A DNA stretch of 64,000 bases from Paracidovorax konjaci (GTDB lineage: Bacteria; Pseudomonadota; Gammaproteobacteria; Burkholderiales; Burkholderiaceae_C). The notes under the pieces were generated by a model. The model worked only from the letters and a program-made list of their open reading frames with translations. It was not told the origin of the DNA and ran no database searches. Every line of letters begins with the position of its first letter. The first letter of the stretch is position 1. Position numbers and translations under genes: made by a program. Shown here in pieces: positions 34,001 to 43,343 of this stretch. The DNA is taken from NCBI RefSeq assembly GCF_900112675.1, contig NZ_FOMQ01000015.1, positions 1 through 64,000 of the forward strand, written 5' to 3'.

Positions 34001-35266
34001 GTCCACGGACAGGAAATCGACCTGGCTGGCGATGCTCAGCGTGTAGCTGACCTGGACCTGGATGTTGAGCGCGCCGCCGCCGGATTTGCCCATCGACACC
34101 TTGACGCCGAATTTGGCGGTCAGCGCCTCCTTGAACACGAAGTTGACCAAACTGCCGCACACATTGGCGTTGTTGAGCGACTTGATGGTGTTCAGGAAGT
34201 CCAGCACGGGCCCGGGGAAGTCGTCGATGGGCCAGTTCTTGACCTGGAAGCCCTGGGACTTGCTCCAGGTGAATGCGAAGCTCGGATGGTCGATGCCCAG
34301 CACCGTGCCCGGATAGGTGAGCGTGCCGGCCATCTGGTAGCCGCTCTGGCCGGCGGCCTGCGCGATGCCGATGCTGCCCGCCGCGAAGGGCTCCTTCATG
34401 AACCTGAAGCCGGCCTCCAGCAGGAAGCTCGATTGCTGCGCACTGCGCTGGATCCGGACGCCGGGCCCCTGGCCGCTGAAATTCTGGTCGGCGATGGCCA
34501 GGATGCCCTCGATGTCGATCTCGGAGGGAATGCTGCCCCCGACGCTCAGGCGGCTGCCGCCCGCCCCCTGGCTGCCCTGGACCTGCAGGTACACATCGGC
34601 CGCGAAGCCCAGGATGTCGATGCGGCATTGGTCGAGGTTGAAGCCCGCCTGGAACGCCTCCTGGCCGGACTGCGTGGCGGTGGGGGCGTAGTACAGCCGC
34701 ATGGGCTGGCTGGCGGACTGCGGCCCGAAGCTGATCGGCAGCAGCGTGCCCCAGTCGATGCCCGCGTCGATGTCGGTCAGCAGGTCGGCCACGGCGAAGG
34801 TGCTGGCCAGCGACACCCCGACCACGGAGAGCGTGCCGGCGTCGAAGCGCAGGTAGCCCTTCAGCTGCGTGAGGCCGCCGAAGCTTGCGGTGGTGTCGAA
34901 GGCGATGCGGGTCGGCGCGCCGGAACCGCTGGAAAAAGAGAGGGCGAAGGACTGGATGTCCACGCCCTGGAGGATCCCGAACGGGTTGTGCCAGGTCTGC
35001 GTGGACGCGGCGCTGAAGGCGATGCTCTGGCCTGGGACGACGGTGCAGGTGGCCGTGTCGAACCGCAGCAGCGGAAAGTCGCCCGGCACGTGGAGGGTGC
35101 CCGCGCCGAGCAGCTGGTTCACCATCTCCGTGAAATCCAGCGGCGCCCCCGGCAGCAACGCGCCCTGCAGGCTCAATCCCCCTTGGGGGCCGGGAAGTTG
35201 CGCAGACAGCTCAAAGCGCGCGGACGCCAGCTGCAACTGCGAACTCAACGAAGTCTTGAGGGCCAT
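31031..35266 (-). CDS. Giant unknown protein: novel beta domain, Pro-rich linker, Fn3-like repeats, LamG-like end
   Basis: 1411 residues, no signal peptide or membrane segment. Residues 1-490 are a beta-rich region I cannot assign (LKGYLRFDAGTLSVVGVSLA). Residues about 494-545 are a (Ser-Pro)n linker. Residues about 548-1195 hold around six or seven fibronectin-III-like units of about 90-100 residues (recurring L.V.W.A......Y.V...D..G). The C-terminus (about 1197-1411) resembles a LamG/concanavalin A-like module (FTFALQLQAAAGLILSR). Extracellular binding is suggested by the domains, yet no export signal is seen. It is downstream of a lectin and an oxygenase gene and likely in one unit with them. 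Confidence 0.7.
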   Translation of the reverse strand: MALKTSLSSQLQLASARFELSAQLPGPQGGLSLQGALLPGAPLDFTEMVNQLLGAGTLHVPGDFPLLRFDTATCTVVPGQSIAFSAASTQTWHNPFGILQGVDIQSFALSFSSGSGAPTRIAFDTTASFGGLTQLKGYLRFDAGTLSVVGVSLASTFAVADLLTDIDAGIDWGTLLPISFGPQSASQPMRLYYAPTATQSGQEAFQAGFNLDQCRIDILGFAADVYLQVQGSQGAGGSRLSVGGSIPSEIDIEGILAIADQNFSGQGPGVRIQRSAQQSSFLLEAGFRFMKEPFAAGSIGIAQAAGQSGYQMAGTLTYPGTVLGIDHPSFAFTWSKSQGFQVKNWPIDDFPGPVLDFLNTIKSLNNANVCGSLVNFVFKEALTAKFGVKVSMGKSGGGALNIQVQVSYTLSIASQVDFLSVDMPAFDVPIAKPETISFSGLLQTLVDAVGNGALNMIKAVLDDPEKSALFFSVVVGKQVLQQFASTLLCNGWNSGPSPSPSPSPSPSPSPSPSPSPGPGPAPVPVPVPTPSPSPSPSPSPPPPPPDKPGPTTITSLDCAAGTVTAVWTASTHATRYMLVLTQQGQPAVGTVAVDAPALTGSVPIPADLAPGRYHGAVQPFDQSVRGDWSPLFAIDKPATAGAPTLVLGDAIGATWTAVAGNGGYRLQLTEGGTVVATGSAAAGATQASLPAPGQAGRYGVAVLTLGGRSGDIPADWGPAAPFQVLPAPAGLAAAQAGTRLAAQWQAVADAAGYAVEIDDAQGAPLQPQPAITVSGASASIDSSALQNALTYRLRVRAQGAQGAQAMGLWAGIALPWNPIAPVGGVALRFETLGQRLVVDWQATPNATGYGVELLDARQVPVSPQPAFTVSGTQARADGVALADGTTYQVQVRGTAGTAQGAWSPALTFTARDLPAPTALKAALQSDAVVVSFAPVPAAADYQVLVVDAQGRPLPDQPQVAFAATAQQVVATLTGPALASYQNQSVRVQAGSGVNVGAPALAAIQWATLAAPAIAQYAFDEGSNALSVSWTAPAPGMLAYEVQWLDAQGQPVSPQPAFAIDGLSARAIAAGVQAGQTYGLRVRASSGVLRSDWSPAVQWQIVPLGAPQQLSARYAGGRLTVGWQAPAPGQAVAGFTLQDAQGRTIPPGTATPGTDQTVIDYPGLDSGSSYTLTAYLTAPHLTGAPAGVRVQFPQPAPWSVQWSDGASALRVPSIPAYNFGGTGDFTFALQLQAAAGLILSRLDTANGPGFYLQIDGQGTVWLSNMSGQGQSLDYQALNAVSLSGGPHALVVRRQTTNGIGNLTVWVDGSQLSSFPSGQAPIDISSTGGLFAGANPALPSMPGMQQSTLQLLRVWNLALADAQVPQAIAALPPTPSALIGQWNFLDGSLHDTTGTNPADAQLTGQARLVNPGP

Positions 35267-35384
35267 GGGCGGGGCTCGGGTTGAACCGTGGGGCGGTGGA
35301 CGGAGAGGCGGGCCGGCGCGAGGAGGGCCGGCCGGCCGAGGGAAGGCGGGGCGCCCGGCGCAGCGAAGCGCCCCGGAAGGCCCC

Positions 35385-35807
35385 TCAGGGGGCGGGCGCG
35401 CCGTAGTCGAACTCGATCTTGACGTTGGCCAGGGACAGCTTGTCCAGCACGGCGATGCTGGCGAACGGCGTCCACGTCGGGTTCCACTTGCCGCCGGTGT
35501 CGGAGCCGAACAGCATGCCCAGCTCGAACTCTCCCTGGGTGTCGATCAACAGGTTGTTGACCGCCACGGACAGGGTGGTCAGGCTGGTCGGCAGGTCGGC
35601 CTTCGTGATGGGGCTGCCCAGGTTGGTGGCCGCCCAGTCGACCAGTTCGCCGACCGAGAGGAAGCTGGTCGGCGGCTGGTTGGCAGGCAGCTCGTAGGTG
35701 AACTTCAGTTGCCCCGGGGTGGCGGGCGGCAGGACTGTGTTGATAGGGATCGGGATGGATCCGATCTCGATCGTGCCGGAGATGGTGGTCGTCAGAGTGC
35801 TGGCCAT
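35385..35807 (-). CDS. 140-residue protein resembling the N-terminus of the giant protein
   Basis: MASTLTTTISGTIEIGSIPI at the start; later GELVDWAATNLG, FELGMLFGSD and KLSLANVKIEFDYG. The order 'E-hydrophobic-V helix, beta strands, W-x-PF, L..V.I..F.. end' parallels residues about 45-115 of the adjacent 1411-residue protein (TEMVNQLLGAG ... WHNPFGILQGVDIQSFALSF). I read it as a stand-alone version of that domain, by eye only. No signal peptide. An AAAGG site precedes the ATG. It lies between the oxygenase and the giant gene. Confidence 0.6.
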   Translation of the reverse strand: MASTLTTTISGTIEIGSIPIPINTVLPPATPGQLKFTYELPANQPPTSFLSVGELVDWAATNLGSPITKADLPTSLTTLSVAVNNLLIDTQGEFELGMLFGSDTGGKWNPTWTPFASIAVLDKLSLANVKIEFDYGAPAP

Positions 35808-35861
35808 GGTGATTGCCTTTCGCTGGGTTGGTGGTACGGGGAAACAGGGAAACGGAAGCGC

Positions 35862-36674
35862 TCAGGTCGCTTCGTGGTAGCTGTACTGGCCCAGCGCGGC
35901 GGGTGCGGGCCAGTACGTCGGGGTCACGCCGTGCCTGGATTCGGCGTATTCGGGGGTGCTGTGCAGCCAGCCGATCACCAGGCTGCGCGGCCACCGGCGG
36001 TTGCCCAGCACCCGGTGGAACGAGTGCGGGCAGCATTCGAAGACCAGCAGGCGGTTGGGGCGCGGCGCCACCGCCGTGTGGATCTGGATGCCGTCGTTGA
36101 AGGGGCTGTCGTAGCCCAGGCCCGTCTCGCCGCCGTCGCCTTCGCTCCAGCCCTCGCCGTCCAGGTAGTACAGGAAGGCGGCGGTGCGCACGCGCTTGAG
36201 GATGGGCGCGGGCGAGCCGCCGGCCAGCGGCGTGCCGGCCTGGTACTCGCAGCCGAAGTACCAGGGGCGCATGCCTTCGGCGGACAGGGGGTCCTCGCTG
36301 TGGAAGCAGTGGACGTAGTCGCTGTGCCAGGTGCCGTTGCGCGAGCCGACCGGGTGGTGGTTGATCTGCGCATTGACCTCGGGCGTGAACTCCAGGCCGA
36401 AGGCCTGCGACACGTCGTCGCTGAAGGCGCGCCGGTAGAAGTGCTGCAGCGCGTCCGGCGCGTCCGGCGGGATGACCCAGTGGAAGCAGTCGTAGCCGCC
36501 GATCTTGGCCAGGCGCTCGGGGTTCCGGTGCGCGCTCAGGCCCCCGGCGAGCAGCGCATCCAGCCGGTCACGGAAGGCCCGGTGTGCCGCCGGAGGCAGG
36601 TAGTCGTCGATGACGCGGTGCGGAAACGGCAGGGGCGCCACCGCGCCGCCGCGCAACGAAGCTGCTGCGTGCAT
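35862..36674 (-). CDS. 2-oxoglutarate/Fe(II)-dependent oxygenase
   Basis: 270 residues of the prolyl-4-hydroxylase-like double-stranded beta-helix family. Iron ligands are visible as H117 and D119 (WHSDY) and H220 (SFHRV), with R230 as the likely 2-oxoglutarate anchor. The N-terminal VIDDYLPPAAHRAFRDRL is typical of the superfamily. Such enzymes hydroxylate protein side chains or small molecules. Being flanked by a lectin gene and unusual beta-rich proteins, a protein substrate from the same cluster is plausible but unproven. Confidence 0.8.
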   Translation of the reverse strand: MHAAASLRGGAVAPLPFPHRVIDDYLPPAAHRAFRDRLDALLAGGLSAHRNPERLAKIGGYDCFHWVIPPDAPDALQHFYRRAFSDDVSQAFGLEFTPEVNAQINHHPVGSRNGTWHSDYVHCFHSEDPLSAEGMRPWYFGCEYQAGTPLAGGSPAPILKRVRTAAFLYYLDGEGWSEGDGGETGLGYDSPFNDGIQIHTAVAPRPNRLLVFECCPHSFHRVLGNRRWPRSLVIGWLHSTPEYAESRHGVTPTYWPAPAALGQYSYHEAT

Positions 36675-36695
36675 GGACTGCGTCCCGTCCGGCCG

Positions 36696-37382
36696 TCAGG
36701 GCAACATCCACCACTGGCACGCCAGGCCGGAGTCGTTGTAGTCCTGGTCCGCGCCGTCCTCGGACACGACCATGCGCATGTTGTAGCCCAGCAGGCCGTA
36801 CTTGCCGACGCCGCTCATGTTGGACATGACCCACGCGCCGCTGCCGTTGTTGGCGTGCTCCATGATCACGGCGGCATTGTTCTGCCCGGCGGGGCCGGGC
36901 GGCGTGTCGATGGTCTGGTGGGCCAGTTCGCGGTTGCCCTCTCCGGCGCCCACCCATTGCATCGACGGCCCGCCGCCGTTGACCGTGAGGGTCACGCGCT
37001 GGTTCCAGAGCGCGTTGGTCACGCCGGTGATGTAGACGCGGTGCGACGGGGGCAGATCGAAGAAGCGCGCATCGGTCCCGCCGCCGATCACGCCATGGAG
37101 CGTCTGGCCCTGGCCCGACAGGTTGAAGGTGCCGTCCGGGTTGAGCACCAGATCGCACGCCCCCTGGCCGTCGTACCACCAGCGGTTGTTGTAGCCACCC
37201 GTGGTCACGCTCACGCACCAATAATGCGGCCCGCCATTCTGGTGGCCGATATCCAGCAGGGTGATATACCCGAATCTCTGCACGAATATGACCGCCTGCG
37301 TGCCCTGCACATACAGCGTGGAATTGGCCGGGCTGATCACCGGGCCGCCGGTATTATTGATGACGTTCACTGACCAGGTCAT
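36696..37382 (-). CDS. LecB (PA-IIL)-like calcium-dependent lectin with extra N-terminal domain
   Basis: 228 residues. From about 105 the chain follows PA-IIL: FFDLPPSHRVYITGV, QRVTLTVN, then the calcium loop SEDGADQDYND (E208, D209, D212, D214, N216, D217), identical in spacing to LecB's sugar/calcium site. LecB-type lectins bind fucose or mannose through two calcium ions. Residues 1-104 are an unassigned N-terminal domain. No signal peptide, as also in LecB. The last residues differ from the LecB C-terminal Gly that completes a partner's site. First gene of the cluster, behind an AT-rich promoter region. Confidence 0.75.
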   Translation of the reverse strand: MTWSVNVINNTGGPVISPANSTLYVQGTQAVIFVQRFGYITLLDIGHQNGGPHYWCVSVTTGGYNNRWWYDGQGACDLVLNPDGTFNLSGQGQTLHGVIGGGTDARFFDLPPSHRVYITGVTNALWNQRVTLTVNGGGPSMQWVGAGEGNRELAHQTIDTPPGPAGQNNAAVIMEHANNGSGAWVMSNMSGVGKYGLLGYNMRMVVSEDGADQDYNDSGLACQWWMLP

Positions 37383-37829
37383 GGTTTTTCATTCTCTGCG
37401 GGTGGATGAAAATTATTCGATGAATATCATTTTTCCAAAAACACCGAAGCGCCATTGGAGGTTGAAAATGGTTTTCATTGAATATCGATGGCTGGGCAAG
37501 ATTAGCATTTAACAAAATGTATCAATATGAATAATTCCTGAAAAATCCTTAAATTGCGGGCAGGGTTCTGAAAATGCGAGGACATGGGGCCTGCTGGCCG
37601 GCTGCCGGCCGGCCGCCGTATCCACTCCGGCTTCGGCCGGCGAGCGGGAGAGAGCAGAACCCGGGGATGGACGGCGCCGCAGCCGGTTCTACGGCGGGAG
37701 CCGGTTTTTTCCTGAAGACAGGTGGGGCGTGGAGCCGGGGCCAGGCGACCGGCGCCGCTCCCGCAGCGGATCTGCGGTGCGTTCCCCAGGCGTACGGCCA
37801 CCGGCGCACCGTGCGCCTGCCGTCGGCGA
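37383..37829. other. AT-rich promoter region of the lectin cluster and gene-poor flank
   Basis: 37383-37560 is strikingly AT-rich for this chromosome and presumably holds the lectin promoter; AT-rich upstream DNA is typical of xenogeneically silenced genes. 37560-37829 is GC-rich, with only chance open frames. I see no gene in it. Confidence 0.5.
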
Positions 37830-38363
37830 TCAGCGGGCGGCCGGGAGCCCGGGCAGGGCGCGGCCGCCCGCCCCCGAGGGGGTGAATGCGAACATCCGCC
37901 GATAGGCGCCCGGCGTCACCGCCAGCTTCGCCTGGAAGTGGTGGCGCATCGACTGCACGCTGCCGAAGCCGGCCGCGTCCGCGACGCCTTCGATCGACAG
38001 CCGGCTCGATTCGAGCAGCCGCTGGGCTTCGGCCACCCGCTCGTCGATCAGCCACTGGCCCGGCGCCTGCGACGTGGCTTCGGTGAAGCGCCGCAGGAAC
38101 GTCCGCGGACTCATCGCGGCAGCCCCTGCCATGCGCTCGACGTTCCACGGCGCGCGGAGATCGGCGCGCACGGCCTCGATGGCGGCCGCGATGTGGTGGC
38201 CGGTGTCGCGCGGCACGGGGCGTTCGATGAACTGCGCCTGCCCTCCGCCGCGGTGCGGTGGCATCACGAGGCGCCGGGCCACGCTGTTGGCGGCCCGGGA
38301 GCCGTAGTCCTGCCGCACGATGTGCAGCATCAGGTCGATTCCCGCCGCGCTGCCCGCCGAGGC
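37830..38363 (-). pseudogene. 5'-truncated FtrA/AraC-family regulator
   Basis: What remains is the C-terminal AraC/XylS helix-turn-helix pair (NVERMAGAAAMSPRTFLRRF and IEGVADAAGFGSVQSMRHHF) plus the tail of an amidotransferase-like domain (SAGSAAGIDLMLHIVRQDYG). Family members are about 310-330 residues with a full DJ-1/PfpI N-terminal domain; here that domain is lost beyond about 38363, where the reading no longer fits. A remaining ORF of 166 residues starts at 38330, but it is unlikely to respond to a ligand. Confidence 0.7.
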
Positions 38364-38366
38364 GGA

Positions 38367-38452
38367 TCGAGCCGGACCTGGGGCTGCGGCTCGAACCCGC
38401 TGCGGTGGAGGCGCTGGCCGATGTTTGCCTTGCCCGTGCGGGGCGGACCTGA
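38367..38452 (+). pseudogene. Possible 3' fragment of another gene
   Basis: Plus-strand frame EPDLGLRLEPAAVEALADVC, then LARAGRT and stop, begins exactly where the FtrA homology breaks. It looks like the C-terminus of an unidentified protein, which would make 38.36 kb a deletion junction between two convergent genes. High-GC chance coding is the alternative. Confidence 0.25.
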
Positions 38453-38495
38453 GGCGCCGGGCCTGTCGCGGGGCCCGGCTGCCGGGCTCCCGTGG

Positions 38496-38540
38496 TTGCT
38501 ATTAAAAAAATAGCAAACTATTCAATGGATCCGGCGGCAT
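38496..38540 (-). repeat. Short dispersed repeat, copy 4
   Basis: Minus-strand copy with CATTG-AATAG-TTTG-CTATT followed by a TTGCTATT...AATAGCAA hairpin. It begins 16 bp after the stop of the outer-membrane efflux gene, sense to that gene. Confidence 0.85.
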
Positions 38541-38556
38541 GGAGCCGAAAACTCCC

Positions 38557-40119
38557 TCACCCTCCGCCCAGCACCTTGTAGAGCGTCACCCCGTTGCTCT
38601 GCTCGGCCAGTTGCACTGCGATCAGACCCAGTTGCGCGCTGTACAGCGACCGCTGCGCGTCCAGCACGGCCAGATAGCTGTCGGCGCCCAGACGCCAGCG
38701 CGCCAGCGTGAGGTCCAGCGCGCGCTGGCTGGTGGAGACCAGCGACTGCTGCGCCTGCACGCGGTCCTGCAGCGTGGCGCGTTCGGCCAGCGCGTCGGCC
38801 ACTTCGCGGAAGGCCGTCTGCACGGCTTTGTCGTACTGGGCCACGGCCGTGTCGCGCGCGACCTCGGCGATGCGCAGGTTGGCCTGGTTGCGGCCGGCGT
38901 CGAAGATCGGCAGGCGGATCTGCGGCGCGAAGCTCCAGGTGCCGTTGCCCGCGCCGAAGAGGCCCGAGAGTTCGTTGCTGGCGGTGCCCACGCTGGTGGT
39001 GAGCGTGATCGACGGGAAGAACGCCGCGCGCGCGGCGCCGATGCTGGCGAAGCTGCCCTGCAAGGAGCGCTCGGCGGCCTGCACGTCGGGGCGGCGCAGC
39101 AGCGTGCTGGAGGGCAGCGAGGCCGGCACCGCCAGCAGCGGGGCCACGCGGGCGGGCGCGCGCTGCCAGCGTGCCGGGTCGGGGCTGCCGGCGCGGTCGG
39201 CGCCGGAGGGCGAGGGGGCGCCGCCCTGGGCCGGTGCCTGTGCCTGCGAGGGCGCGGCGGGCGGGGGCGGCGGCGCCAGGGCCTCCAGCGCGACCGGCGG
39301 CAGCAGCGCGTCGGCCACGGGGCCGCCGGCCAGCAGGTGCAGGGCGTTGCGGTCCTTGGCGAGCTGGGCGGTGGTGGTGGCGATGTCGGCGCGCGCGGAA
39401 TCGACGGTGGTCTGCGTCTGCGTGAGGGTCAGGCCCGAGGTGGCGCCCTGCTCGTAGCTGCGCTGCGCGAGCGACAGCGACTGCTCGCGCGTGCGCAGGG
39501 TCTCGCGCGCGAGCAGCAGGCGGCGCGCGTCGGCGTCCAGCGTGAGCCAGGCGCCGGCCACGTCGGCGATCAGGGACAGGCGCACGCTGCGCGCGTTCTC
39601 GCCCACGCGCAGGAATTCCTGCAGCGCGGCGTCGTTCAGGTTGCGCACGCGGCCGAAGAAGTCGATCTCGTAGCTCGCGAAGCCGATCTGCGCGCTGTAC
39701 TGCGCGCTGGTGTTGCTGCGGCCCGCGGCGGTGAGGTCGTCGGCCGTGCGGCTGCGGGTGCCCGCGCCGGTGGCGTTCAGCGTGGGAAAGAGGTCGGCAC
39801 GGCTCACGCCGTACTGGGCCCGCGCGCGCTCGATGGCGAGCGCGGCCACGCGCAGGTCGCGGTTGGCTTCCAGCGACTGCGCGACCACGCCGCGCAGCCG
39901 GGGATCGGTGATGAACGATTCCCACGGTACGTTGCCGATGTCGGAGGCCTGCGCGGGCGCCGTGGTGGCGCCGTCCAGCGTGGCGGGCACGGCCGGCGCG
40001 GGCGCCTGGTAGGGCGGCGCGAGGTTGGCGCAGCCCGCCGCGAGCAGGGCGGCGGCCAGGGCCATGGGCAGGGACGGGGCGGTGAAGCGCAAGGGCATCG
40101 GGGGGGCTGGACGCGTCAT
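38557..40119 (-). CDS. RND efflux outer-membrane factor (OprM/NodT family lipoprotein)
   Basis: 520 residues. The lipobox-containing signal ends LLAAGC, so the channel is lipid-anchored in the outer membrane. Two repeated TolC-like halves are visible ([20 protein letters not shown] and [20 protein letters not shown]), with a Pro/Ala-rich insertion about residues 300-340 between them. Its ATG overlaps the stop of the RND pump gene by 4 bp, so it is the third gene of a tripartite efflux operon. A short repeat follows the stop. Confidence 0.92.
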   Translation of the reverse strand: MTRPAPPMPLRFTAPSLPMALAAALLAAGCANLAPPYQAPAPAVPATLDGATTAPAQASDIGNVPWESFITDPRLRGVVAQSLEANRDLRVAALAIERARAQYGVSRADLFPTLNATGAGTRSRTADDLTAAGRSNTSAQYSAQIGFASYEIDFFGRVRNLNDAALQEFLRVGENARSVRLSLIADVAGAWLTLDADARRLLLARETLRTREQSLSLAQRSYEQGATSGLTLTQTQTTVDSARADIATTTAQLAKDRNALHLLAGGPVADALLPPVALEALAPPPPPAAPSQAQAPAQGGAPSPSGADRAGSPDPARWQRAPARVAPLLAVPASLPSSTLLRRPDVQAAERSLQGSFASIGAARAAFFPSITLTTSVGTASNELSGLFGAGNGTWSFAPQIRLPIFDAGRNQANLRIAEVARDTAVAQYDKAVQTAFREVADALAERATLQDRVQAQQSLVSTSQRALDLTLARWRLGADSYLAVLDAQRSLYSAQLGLIAVQLAEQSNGVTLYKVLGGG

Positions 40120-43100
40120 GCGGAGGCTCCGTGGGCGGGGCTGGCCGGGCCGGCGGGCGGCGGCGTGCCGCCTGCATCGCCGGGGGGCGTTGCCGCGTCG
40201 GCGCGGGCCGCGCGGTTGGCGAAGAAGCTGCGGATCAGCACGAAGAACACCGGCACGAAGAAGATGCCCAGCACGGTGGCGGAAACCATGCCGCCCAGCA
40301 CCGCGGTGCCGATGGCCTGCCGCCCGCCGGCGCCCGCGCCGGTGCCGATGGCCAGCGGCAGCACGCCGAAGCCGAAGGCCAGCGAGGTCATCAGGATGGG
40401 CCGCAGCCGCAGGCGCACGGCCTGCAGCGTGGCGTCGATCACGCTCTTGCCCTGGGCCTGCAACTGGGTGGCGAACTCCACGATCAGGATCGCGTTCTTG
40501 GACGACAGCCCCACGGTGGTGAGCAGCCCCACCTGGAAGTACACGTCGTTCGACAGCCCGCGGATGCCGATGCCCAGCAGCGCGCCCACGATGCCCAGCG
40601 GCACCACCAGGATCACCGAGAACGGCACCGACCAGCTCTCGTACAGCGCCGCGAGGCAGAGGAACACGAACAGGATCGAGACCGCGTAGAGCACCGGCGC
40701 CTGCGAGCCCGAGAGCCGCTCCTGGAACGAGGCGCCCGTCCATTCGTAGCCGATGCCGGGGGGCATCTCCTTCATGATGTCGTCCACCGCCGCCATGGCC
40801 GCGCCGGAGCTGACGCCGGTGGCCGCGTCGCCCACGAACTCGTAGCTCGGGCTGCCGTTGTAGCGCTGCAGCTGCGGCGAGCCGTAGGTCCAGCTGGTGC
40901 TGGAGAACGACGAGAACGGCACCATCTGGCCCAGGCTGTTGCGCACCGTCCAGGGGCCGATGTCCTGCGGCAGCATGCGGTAGGGCGCGTCGCCCTGCAT
41001 GTACACGCGCTTGACGCGGCCCTTGTTCAGGAAGTCGTTCACGTAGGTGCCGCCGATGGCGCTCGACAGCGTACTGTTGATGTCGGCCGTGGCCAGGCCC
41101 AGCGCGCCGGCCTTGGCGTCGTCGATGGCCACGCCCAGTTGCGAGGTGTCGTCGGGGTTGTTGCTGCGCACGTTCGACAGCTCGGCATGCTGGCCGGCCA
41201 GCTGCAGCACCTTGTCGCGCGCGGCCACGAGCGCGTCGTGGCCCAGGCCGTTCAGGTCCTTCAGGTGGAAGTTGAAGCCCGCGTTGGCGCCCAGGCCGCG
41301 CACGGCCGGAGGCAGGATCACGAAGATGCGCGCATCGCGGATCTTGCGCAGGTCGGCCGTGGCCTTGCGCGCGATGGCGTCGGCGCTCTGCGAGGCCAGC
41401 GGGCGCTCGCTCCAGTCCTTCAGCCGCACGAAGCCGCGCGCCGAACTCTGGTCGCCGTTGGAGCCGGTGATCGAGTTGAAGCTCACCACGTCGGGCTGCG
41501 CGGCGAAGTATTTCTGCACCTCGGCCATCACCGCCTGCAGCCGCGTGTTGGACGAGCCCGCGGGCAGCGTGATCTGCACCTGCACGGCGCCCTGGTCCTC
41601 GTTGGGCAGGAAGGCCGTGGGCAGGCGCATGAACAGCACCGCCATGCCGCCCACGATCAGCGCGTAGATGAGCATCATGCGGCCGCCGCGGCGCACGGTG
41701 CGGCCCACGCCGCGCTGGTAGCCGTCGGCCGTGCGGTCGAAGCGGTGGTTGAAGCCCGTGAAGAAGCGGTCCACCCAGCCCAGCGGCCCGCGCCGCGGCG
41801 TGCCGCCGTGCGGGCTGTGCTGGCCCTTGGGGATGGGTTTGAGCAGCGTGGCGCAGAGCGCCGGCGTGAGCGTGAGCGCCACCAGCACCGACAGCACCAT
41901 GGCCGAGACGATGGTGATCGAGAACTGCCGGTAGATCACCCCCGTGGAGCCGCCGAAGAACGCCATGGGGATGAACACCGCCGAGAGCGTGAGCGCGATG
42001 CCCACCAGCGCGGGCGTGATCTCGGCCATCGACTTGCGCGTGGCCTCCTTCGGGGGCAGTCCTTCCTCGCTCATCACGCGCTCGACGTTCTCCACCACCA
42101 CGATGGCGTCGTCCACCAGCAGGCCGATGGCCAGCACCATGGCGAACATGGTGAGCGTGTTGATCGAGTAGCCCGCGGCCGAGAGCACGCCGAAGGTGCC
42201 CAGCAGCACCACGGGCACGGCGATCGCGGGGATCAGCGTGGCGCGGAAGTTCTGCAGGAACAGGTACATCACCAGCACCACGAGCAGCATGGCCTCGGCC
42301 AGCGCCTTGACCACCTCGTCGATGGAGGCGTCCACGAAGGGCGTGGTGTCGTAGCTCGTGAAGGGCTTGAGCTGGTAGGGGAAGAACGGCCGCAGCTCAG
42401 CGATCTTGGCGTTCACCGCCTCGGCCACCGCCATGGCGTTGGCGCCGTCGGCCAGCACCACGCCCATGCCCGCGCCGGGCTGGCCGTTGAGGCGCGAGGT
42501 GATGGTGAGGTTCTCGGCGCCCAGCTCGATGCGCGCCACGTCCTTCAGGCGCACGACCGAGCCGTCGGTGGCCACCTTGAGCACGATGTTCTCGAACTCC
42601 TCGCGGCTTTGCAGCTTGCTGCGCGCGGTGATGGTGGCGTTGAGCTGCTGCTCGCCCACGGCGGGCAGGGCGCCCAGTTGCCCGGCCGAGACCTGCGCGT
42701 TCTGCGCGTTGATGGCGTTGCCCACGTCGGAGGGCATGAGCGCGAATTTCTCGAGCTTGGCCGGGTCCATCCACACGCGCATGGCGTAGGGCGTGCCGAG
42801 CGTGGCCACGTCGCCCACGCCGTCGATGCGGCTGATCACGTCCACCAGGTTGCTGGAGATGTAGTCGCCGATGTCCACCTGCGTCACCGACGGGTCGGGC
42901 GAGGTGAAGGTGATGATCATCAGGTAGTCGTTGCCGCCCTTGGTCACCGTCACGCCGCGGCTCTGCACGGCCGGCGGCAGGCGCGACATGGCCTGCTGCA
43001 GCTTGTTCTGCACCTGCACCTGGGCCACGTCGATGTTGGTGCCCGCGTTGAAGGTGAGCGTGGTGCGCGAGCCGCCCGAGGCGTCGCTGGTGGAGCCCAT

Positions 43101-43331
43101 GTAGATGAGGTTGTCCAGCCCCTTGAGCTGCTGCTCGATCACCTGCGTGACCGACTCCTCCACCGTCTTGGCCGAGGCGCCCGTGTAGGTGGCGCTGATG
43201 GACACGCGCGGCGGCGCGATGTCGGGGTACTGCTCCAGCGGCAGCGAGCGGATCGACATCGCGCCCGCGAGCATGATGACGATGGCGATGACCCACGCGA
43301 AGATGGGTCGGTTGATGAAGAACTGGGCCAT
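40116..43331 (-). CDS. RND multidrug efflux permease (HAE1, AcrB/MexB type)
   Basis: 1071-residue inner-membrane proton antiporter. It starts [20 protein letters not shown], the classic HAE1 opening, and has the TM4 charge-relay region [18 protein letters not shown] with adjacent Asp residues. Two large periplasmic loops and 12 membrane segments are expected and fit the length. It pumps hydrophobic or amphiphilic drugs through the adaptor and channel encoded on either side. No local regulator gene is adjacent to the operon. Confidence 0.96.
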   Translation of the reverse strand: MAQFFINRPIFAWVIAIVIMLAGAMSIRSLPLEQYPDIAPPRVSISATYTGASAKTVEESVTQVIEQQLKGLDNLIYMGSTSDASGGSRTTLTFNAGTNIDVAQVQVQNKLQQAMSRLPPAVQSRGVTVTKGGNDYLMIITFTSPDPSVTQVDIGDYISSNLVDVISRIDGVGDVATLGTPYAMRVWMDPAKLEKFALMPSDVGNAINAQNAQVSAGQLGALPAVGEQQLNATITARSKLQSREEFENIVLKVATDGSVVRLKDVARIELGAENLTITSRLNGQPGAGMGVVLADGANAMAVAEAVNAKIAELRPFFPYQLKPFTSYDTTPFVDASIDEVVKALAEAMLLVVLVMYLFLQNFRATLIPAIAVPVVLLGTFGVLSAAGYSINTLTMFAMVLAIGLLVDDAIVVVENVERVMSEEGLPPKEATRKSMAEITPALVGIALTLSAVFIPMAFFGGSTGVIYRQFSITIVSAMVLSVLVALTLTPALCATLLKPIPKGQHSPHGGTPRRGPLGWVDRFFTGFNHRFDRTADGYQRGVGRTVRRGGRMMLIYALIVGGMAVLFMRLPTAFLPNEDQGAVQVQITLPAGSSNTRLQAVMAEVQKYFAAQPDVVSFNSITGSNGDQSSARGFVRLKDWSERPLASQSADAIARKATADLRKIRDARIFVILPPAVRGLGANAGFNFHLKDLNGLGHDALVAARDKVLQLAGQHAELSNVRSNNPDDTSQLGVAIDDAKAGALGLATADINSTLSSAIGGTYVNDFLNKGRVKRVYMQGDAPYRMLPQDIGPWTVRNSLGQMVPFSSFSSTSWTYGSPQLQRYNGSPSYEFVGDAATGVSSGAAMAAVDDIMKEMPPGIGYEWTGASFQERLSGSQAPVLYAVSILFVFLCLAALYESWSVPFSVILVVPLGIVGALLGIGIRGLSNDVYFQVGLLTTVGLSSKNAILIVEFATQLQAQGKSVIDATLQAVRLRLRPILMTSLAFGFGVLPLAIGTGAGAGGRQAIGTAVLGGMVSATVLGIFFVPVFFVLIRSFFANRAARADAATPPGDAGGTPPPAGPASPAHGASA

Positions 43332-43343
43332 GGCGGGGCGTCC

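Noticed and set aside
30533-35284. Open plus-strand frame of 1583 codons opposite the giant gene
   Set aside because: Arg/Gly/His-rich translation without domains; mirror of the minus-strand gene in high-GC DNA.
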